Shown piece after piece: positions 57,650 to 64,000 of a stretch of DNA of 64,000 nucleotides. Under the pieces are notes generated by a model. That model did no database searches. It was not told the DNA's origin and saw only the letters and a list, made by a program, of their open reading frames with translations. Source of the stretch: Solanum dulcamara (taxonomy: Eukaryota > Streptophyta > Magnoliopsida > Solanales > Solanaceae); assembly GCF_947179165.1 (NCBI RefSeq), contig NC_077242.1:24381097-24445096 (forward strand). Direction: 5' to 3'. The stretch's first letter is position 1; each line of letters begins with the position of its first letter. The position numbers and the translations under genes are program-made.

Positions 57650-58990
57650 CTTCACATCCATTACAAAAGACAATTTAGAACCATTTTGGACAACAATTCC
57701 ACCATCCTATGGATCAACCAAGTGAACACCTAAACGAGCTAGTCTATGAGCACAGATCAACTCCTTCTTTTCATCCTCAACATGGATAATACTATTCATG
57801 GAAAATCTATCAAAAGCATCGGCAACCATATTTGCTTTACCCAGATGGTATAACACACTCATATCATAGTCCTTCAACAACTCAAGCCATCTCCGAAGGC
57901 TCTGGTCCTTTTGATTGAACACATATTGCAAACTCTTATGATTGGTGTCTCCAAATCTTCAAAGGAAACACAACTGCTGCTAACTCCAAGTCATGAGTCG
58001 GATAGTTCTTTTCATTCATCTTAAGTTGCCTAGAAGCATAGGCTATTACTTTACCATTTTTCAACAAAACACAACCAAGACCAACCCTTGAAGCATCATA
58101 ATACACAACAAATTCGTTGAACCCTTTTGACAGAGTCAACACTGAAGTGGAAATGAGTCTATCTTTCAACTCTTGGAAGCTTTTCTCATATATCTTGGAC
58201 CATTGAAATTTCACTTTTTTCTTAGTCAAAGTAGTCAAGGGAGATGAAATGGAAGATAATCTTTTAATAAACTTTCTATAATAACCAGTTAGGCCCAAGA
58301 AACTTCGAATATCATAAGAAGACAAAGGTCTAGGCCTATTCTTTGCTACTTTAGTTTTCTTAGGATCAACCATAATCCCTTCATCGGACATAATATGTCC
58401 AAGAAAAGCAACCGACCTCAACCAAAACTCATATTTTTTAATAGCAAATAATTGATGGTCTTTGAGCATTTGTAAGACAATCCTCAAATGATCAGCATGC
58501 TCGTCCTCACTCCTAGAATAAATCAATATATTATCAAAGAATACAACAACAAACGCATCCAAGTATTGCTTGAACACTATATTTATCAAATCCATAAAAG
58601 TTGCAGGGTCATTCGTTAGTCCAAAAGAACTAACCAAAAATTCAAAGTGACTATACTGAGGTCTAAAAGCTGTCTTTGGAATGTCACATTCCCTTACTCA
58701 AAGTTGATGATAACCCGAGCGAAAATCAATCTTTGAAAAGTAGCTTGCACCTTAAAGTTAATCAAAAAAGTCATCAATTCTTGAATGGGGTACTTATTAT
58801 TAATTGTGACCTTGTTCAATTATTGTTAGTCAATACACATATGGAGAGAAACATCCTTCTTTCTAACAAAGAAAATCGGAGCACCCATGGAGAGATACTC
58901 GGTATAGTGAAGCCTTTATCCAACAAATCTTTTAACTAATTTTTTAACTCCTTCAGTTTTGTCGGAGCCATTCGGTAAGGAGAAATAGAA
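57650..58990 (-). pseudogene. Reverse transcriptase and RNase H, A2
   Basis: The 234-codon frame 57936-58637 is the longest open frame in the window. It covers [20 protein letters not shown], the catalytic motif as FFDN (58530-58541; the second aspartate is Asn, so it is inactive), [22 protein letters not shown] and RNase H ([33 protein letters not shown]). A deletion of about 35 bp near 57955 shifts the frame; RNase H resumes at [21 protein letters not shown]. The N-terminal part up to 58970 has stops. Confidence 0.9.
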
Positions 58991-59159
58991 ATAGATTGGG
59001 TATTGAGGAGAAAATCTATACCTAAGTCTATCTCTCTTTTCAGAGGGATACTTGGAAGATCATCAGAAAATACTTATGGAAACTCATTAACAATCGAAAT
59101 TGACTCAAGAGTAGGAGTTTCAGAATTTGTATTCCTAACCTACTAGATGATAAATGCAA

Positions 59160-59560
59160 CCTTTAGAAATAATTTTCCTAGCTTTAAGGCACGAGATAAA
59201 CTTACCTTAAATCATGGAATTATTACCCTTCCATTCTAGGACTGGCTTATTAGAAAACTAAAACCTTTCCATATAGGTTCTACAACATATGGAAGCATAA
59301 CATGCATGAAGCCAATTCAGACTAAGGATAACATCAAAATCAATCATATCAAGCTCTATTAGATAACATGAAGTAACTCTGTGAAAAACTGATACTACAC
59401 AATTTCTATAGACTATTTTATCCAAAATTGACTCACCAATAGAGGTATAGACTGAAAAAGGTTCTAGCAAGATCTCAGGGCTAACATCAAATTTCATAGG
59501 AGGATAAGGAGTAAAAAAGACAAATTTTCTCTGGGATCAAGCAATGCATAAACATCAAAG
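59160..59560 (-). pseudogene. Aspartic protease, A2
   Basis: The frame 59258-59497 shows the retropepsin body: SPEILLEPFSVYTSIGESIL, CYLIELDMIDFDVILSLNWL and YASICCRTYMERF. The active-site stretch just upstream reads DPRENLSF in a shifted frame, so the catalytic loop is damaged (DPG to DPR). A linker to reverse transcriptase follows, including the uninterrupted version of the solo-LTR target site near 59144. Confidence 0.82.
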
Positions 59561-59599
59561 TGAAAGACCCACAACATACTAGTAACCACATCGGGAGAC

Positions 59600-60704
59600 T
59601 TCTTTAAATCCTACCTAGTTCGAAGAGCATAGAATCCAGTTTGGTGTTGACCGCCACTGGAACATATAGTAGTATTCTATTGAACTGGTCGGCCTGTGGT
59701 CTGAGTCTGAGTTTGGGGTCAACCATCTCTACACTCCCCTGCATGGGGACCCATATTTCCATACTCATAACATGCTCCAGATCCAACCAAGCATTCCTCG
59801 ATATGGTTCTTTTCATACCTTTTACATGCAGAAATGGCTTGACCACTCAGAACTTCTCCTTGAACCTTAGGGTTGGACATCCTATCCTTGTTTAACTTTG
59901 AAGTGGGAGTGTTAGAAGAATTTTGATGAGAGAATTTTTGGCAAAATTAAGGATGACCATATTTTTGGACCTAGAGTGTGAAAAGTCACCACCATCAGTC
60001 CTTGCCGTCTTGGACTCCCTTGCCTTCTCCCTAAGATTTTCCTCCTCAATTTGCTCGTCGTGAGTCATAAGCCTTGAGATATCAATTCCTTAATTAGCAT
60101 GGCAGTTTTTCACTCTATGTACACCAAGTCTGAAACACCCTATATGAACTTGCTCATGTGAGCTCTGGAGTCGGATACCATGGATGGGGCGTACTTTGAC
60201 AATTGTGTGAACTTGAGGGCATACTCTCTCACACTTATGTTTCTTTGCTTCAAGTTGATGAAATCTTTAATTTTAGCCTCTCTTAAATCAAGGGGGATGA
60301 AATGGTTAAAAAACACCTTTGAACTCTTTCCAAGAAATAGGACCTGTTTCTCTAACTCGCTCACCTTTCCATTGATCAAACCAATTTCTCTACCGGGCTA
60401 AATCATATAATCTTTATGATTTTGTGTAGGCTTTCTACAAATCTTACGGATCCTTGTCCACTTTTGACCCATGAAACTCTGGTGGACTCATTCTCATGAA
60501 ATAACAAACTCTTGTTTCCATTGTACCCACATTTAGGTTCACAGGAGCAACAACTTCCCTATTAGCTTGTGCGGACACAACTTTAGCAAGCACTTGGAAA
60601 GCCACCCTAAACTTGGCATGTGACACTTGCTTGGCCAATGGGTCATTTAGAGCTTGTTTCTCCTCTTCAACTTTTCTTCTCACGGGGGCTCTTCATGGAG
60701 TCAT
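59600..60704 (-). pseudogene. gag, A2
   Basis: Start ATG at 60704-60702, with a stop four codons on. The N-terminus has RRKVEEEKQALNDPLAKQVS and RMSPPEFHGSKVDKDP (60444-60683). The capsid end has FFNHFIPLDLREAKIKDFIN and SVREYALKFTQLSKYAPSMV (60140-60379). The zinc knuckle is CYEYGNMGPHAGEC (about 59750), where the second cysteine is Tyr. Frameshifts separate these parts. Confidence 0.85.
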
Positions 60705-60896
60705 GGTTCTATAATCACAAAGAGAGTAAGAGGGAAAAGCCTTAGATTTCAGCTCTATCGCATGACATAGGAATGAGGAAAGAAGTGAAGTTTCCTAAAC
60801 ACCTTGTATCCTTTTATTCATAGATGTAGTGCGTTTCACACCTATAAACAAGAATCTACTTGACGCAGAATGTTAGACTCTCTAGTAAACCTTAAA

Positions 60897-60915
60897 CCTT
60901 AGGCTATGATAGTAA
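60897..60915 (-). other. Primer binding site, A2
   Basis: On the minus strand TTACTATCATAGCCTAAGG corresponds to the Met-type site TTGGTATCAGAGCC with several changes; it lies three bases inside the 5' LTR. Confidence 0.75.
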
Positions 60916-60918
60916 GTT

Positions 60919-63156
60919 TTTCACAACCCAAGCTAAGCACTAGGTGTGACACGGAGATTAAAATCCCGAGAAACTCCAACCAATCCTCTTAACATACATC
61001 GCATACATAAGGTAAGTAAAGTCATCGATAAGATCGTAGTGCAGAAGATAAGTCTCAAAAAGTAAAATCTCAAAATTAAGGGGAGTACATTCTCATTAAT
61101 GTCTAAACATACCTACACTTCTATTAGATAGGGCTTAGGACAAGTTCCTATCTCACTAAAACAAAAAGAATAAAAGTCATGGAAATATAGAGAAAAGCAC
61201 AAGTGTTGCTTGCTCAAAACATAAGGACTCAGCAACAATGAAATAGTAACTCAATAGCTACCCACAAGTGGGGTGAGCGTGATGATCATCGAGCCCTACA
61301 TTATAATACAATGTAGGCAAAAGTAAGTGTTAGTACATGAACTGTACTAAGTATGTGAGAAATATATATAATGTAGACATGAAAGTATGATGAGCATAAA
61401 ACATGTGATGCAAGACTAACAATTATTTAAAAGCATGAGATTTGAAATCATAAGTCGGAACATGTGGCCAATGCATCATTTGAAATCATCATAAGGGCTC
61501 ATCAAAAGAAAACATAGTTCATTTGTGGGATATAACCTTTAACCGGCATTTAAGATCATGCGAGCTATAACATGAAATCCAGTGTTACTCCCACATCAAA
61601 AAGACAAAGGTTACTTACCAAGGTAGATTCCGTGAGAACATCATTTAATATTGAACTATTTATGGATCCACTAGTTATGCGAATTAAGGCAAACCTACGG
61701 GGGCATGTAGTTAGGGACTAGAGGCTGCTACTAGAGTTCCCTTGGGTTGTTACTTGAGCTTTCTGACTGCAATTCCACCTCAAAGTCCTCTCGGTTCTTA
61801 GTTAATATCCAAACGAAATTCATAAATTATAGTCATTAATAAAATTAGGAAAGGCCAGAATACGTACCAATCCACATCATAAAATAGTTACAAGAGTAGC
61901 TCATTAACATCATGATTCACACTAGTATGAGAAAACCTTTCATCTTTATAAATCTGTGTTGCAACCTTTCACCCTTGCATGAATGTGTGAGAAATCCATT
62001 TACAACCATTTATACTTACTTGAAACATCCTTGGAAACATCATTCATTACTTTCATGAATCATTTGTGAATCATTCGTAAACCTTTCAACAATTCATGAT
62101 CAACTTTCATAAATTCATACTTTGAAAATAGCATAATGCATGGGTCCATGAAAAATCTATCGAAAACATGCAATTAAACTTGAATCATGCATAATTAATT
62201 CAAAGAAAGAAATCATAATTAAATCGACCCAATGCAAATTAATCAAAACCCTAGAATCATTGAATTAAAATTGATGGAAAATAGGGAGAAATATTTGGGA
62301 CTCCATGGATGGAAAGAATCCATGGATGAATTACCACATACCTCGATTAATCAAAGACCTAGATTCACTTAAAATTAGGAGACTTGAACTTAACCTTGAG
62401 AATCCTTAGCTTGGAAAAGAAGAAATTTCTTGGGAGAGGGTTCTAGTGAGAAAATTATTTCATAGAGTGGTTGGAGAGGGAATGAGGAAATTTCAAAGGG
62501 TTTGGGTAGTTATAGGTTTAGAAATAGGTTCAAAATGACATAGCTTAGGGACTAAATGAGTCAGAAAGGATGAAATTACCCTCATTAAATGACTGGCAGA
62601 GTCTATTTGGTGAGATCGATCGAGCATGCTGTCCTGATCGGCGAGTCACCGATGTCATGACTTACTCGCCAACTTTCCTTGAGTTTTGATGGAAAAATAT
62701 TTGAAACATTTGGCGAGTTCATATTAGCTTGTTGACCCTATCGGCGAGTCGCCAAAATGGCTATTCCTTCGCCCAAACTCTCCCCATTCCTATCAATTTC
62801 TTTGAACCTTTTAATGAGAATACTTAGCTCTCTAATCACATTTGGTGAATATCCAAACCATTTCATTCTCGCCCATCTTTCCTACTTTATGAGCAATACT
62901 TTCAGGACCTTTTGGTGAGGTCTCCTTGCTTTCCTAGCCGACTTGGCGAGTCACCAAATTTTCTCTCTTCTCGCCAAAGTCCTTGTCTACTGAGCCAAAT
63001 TTTCAAAACAGTCGGGCGAGCTCTTGAGCCCTTAGGCGAGCGCCCAACCCACTCGGCGAATTGCCAAGTCTATTTTGGCGAGCATCAGCCTTATTTTTCT
63101 AAGTTTTTCCTTCTTTAATTTCTACATTCCAACTTTTAAATTTTTGGGGCCTCACA
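60919..63156 (-). repeat. A2 5' LTR, 2238 bp
   Basis: It pairs with 53366-55983 over its whole length and lacks the MITE. The outer end reads GGGGCCTCACA. The GGCGAGTCGCC-type palindromes are dense at 62590-63090, for example TCGGCGAGTCGCC at 62741. Confidence 0.92.
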
Positions 63157-64000
63157 TCAGCCCCAGCCATGCCGGTACCGCAGGGTCAGCCTGCAGTAGT
63201 GGCTCTAAATGTTCAATCGCAACCAGCCCCCATTTTTAATCAGCCAGATATAGCAGATAGGACCATGCCTCTACGGTAGCAGAAGATGCTCGGGTGTTTC
63301 AAAGAGAGTTGCCATCGAGATTTTTTGGAGTGATTGGGGAGGATACCATGAGTTTCTTATAACCTACCGAGAGTAGTTTTAGTCAAGTCTTGTGAGTTTA
63401 AAGGAGCCGACTTCACCACTCATCGGTTTTTTAGGCCGACCAGGCAGTAGTGGTGCTCATATTTAAAGACCAGGCAAGTTTGTAGCCTCCAGTGTCATGG
63501 AATGAGTTTTCATATGCTTTCTTATCCAATTATATTATGCGGAGCGTCAGGGATAGGATTTGTACCCAGTTTTCAAAGTTATAGTCAGGATCCATGACTG
63601 TTTCAGAGTACAAAATAAGGTTTCATGAGCTCTTCCGCCATGCCACTATGATATTGCCCACTGAGGATGAGAGAGTTAGTTATTTTATGTGTTAGTTGAG
63701 GTTCCAATTGAGGATTGAGACGGAGCCCATAGCTTCAGCAGACCACTCGTTTCTTAACGTAGTTGATCATGCCCGTACACGGACCACATATATAGCAAAG
63801 CCCAAGGGGTCAGCAATAAGCGGTCTCGATATCAAGGCAGCTACAACAGGTCCTGCTCTAAGGGTATGGACTATTATGGTAGGTCCCACCCTCAGTTTCA
63901 ACCGGGCCAATCTAACCGGCCTGTTTTGGCAGCCTTGCATGCTTAAGTCTGAAATTAAAAAAAGAACATAACAGGTTCACATTGGTTGATTCTTGAACGA
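63157..64000 (+). pseudogene. gag, element E (part 3 of 3, runs off the window)
   Basis: The frame resumes as SAPAMPVPQGQPAVVALNVQ and NQPDIADRTMPLR, meets a stop, and then gives broken pieces of the capsid domain (DFLE, EDERVSYFMC near 63660-63690). The 91-codon stretch 63696-63971 (LRFQLRIETEPIASADHSFL...) follows the expected order of gag helices in outline only. No zinc knuckle is reached before the edge. Confidence 0.65.

Larger units (their letters stand above)
53366..63156 (-). mobile_element. Complete A-family chromovirus (copy A2), nested in E gag
   Basis: A full-length element of 9791 bp in minus orientation: 5' LTR 60919-63156, primer site, gag, protease, reverse transcriptase, RNase H, integrase with chromodomain, polypurine tract, 3' LTR 53366-55983. 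The gag of E is interrupted and resumes at 63157. The expected 5-bp duplication is not clear (TCTAG left, TCAGC right). A 390-bp MITE lies in the 3' LTR. This copy is the reference for the broken A element at 6831-24935. Confidence 0.9.

Noticed and set aside
62590..63090. Repeated CG-rich units as a CRISPR-like array
   Set aside because: Units are irregularly spaced, mutated palindromes within an LTR, with no uniform spacers, in plant DNA.
1..64000. A previously undescribed multi-gene system
   Set aside because: All coding segments found belong to known retrotransposon gene sets or to the Athila ORF2 family; no cluster of unknown genes is present.

Overview
This window is plant nuclear DNA made almost wholly of nested, decayed LTR retrotransposons. 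I found no intact host gene, RNA gene, CRISPR array or bacterial feature. The retrotransposon families (chromodomain-bearing Ty3/gypsy elements primed by initiator-Met tRNA, and Athila-type elements primed by a TGGCGCC primer site) and the LTR texture suggest a large Solanaceae genome, perhaps pepper, in gene-poor heterochromatin. That species guess is inference.

Family names are mine. F1 is a chromovirus with unusually long LTRs (about 3.0-3.4 kb). A and B are two related chromovirus families with LTRs of about 2.2-2.3 kb. Ath is an Athila-type family with LTRs of about 1.25 kb and an extra ORF2 after integrase. E is a further gypsy element seen only as LTR-like DNA and gag. S is a solo LTR of unknown family.

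Layout. (1) 1-6830: 3' half of an F1 element (+) with its 3' LTR, inserted into the LTR of an A element. (2) 6831-11359 and 23815-about 24935: the two halves of that A element (-). (3) 11360-23809: a complete B element (-) inserted in A's reverse transcriptase with target duplication ATCAA. (4) 16857-19850: an F1 solo LTR (-) inside B's pol, with duplication AATAC. (5) about 24943-33388: an Ath element (+) that interrupts A's gag. (6) 33389-41281: a second Ath element (-) that landed in the first one's ORF2, giving a tail-to-tail inverted pair; its 5' half is lost. (7) 41282-45548: truncated F1 (+) with 3' LTR, abutting 250 bp of a B-type LTR. (8) 45549-about 48480: an internally deleted B-type element (+). 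(9) about 48481-50335: AT-rich DNA of unknown nature, the only stretch not clearly retrotransposon; it holds one weak exon candidate. (10) 50336-64000: 5' part of element E (+), its gag split by solo LTR S (51828-53279) and by a complete A element (53366-63156, -) whose 3' LTR carries a 390-bp MITE.

Every coding region has in-frame stops or frameshifts, and several catalytic residues are lost, so no element here looks able to move by itself. The most notable structures are: a conserved intron-like segment just before ORF2 in both Ath copies; a 161-bp perfectly identical block between otherwise diverged B LTRs, which suggests gene conversion; splice-donor-like modules and palindromic G-boxes in the very long F1 LTRs; and families of short palindromes in the A and Ath LTRs. 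I saw nothing that amounts to a new biological system, and I say so plainly.
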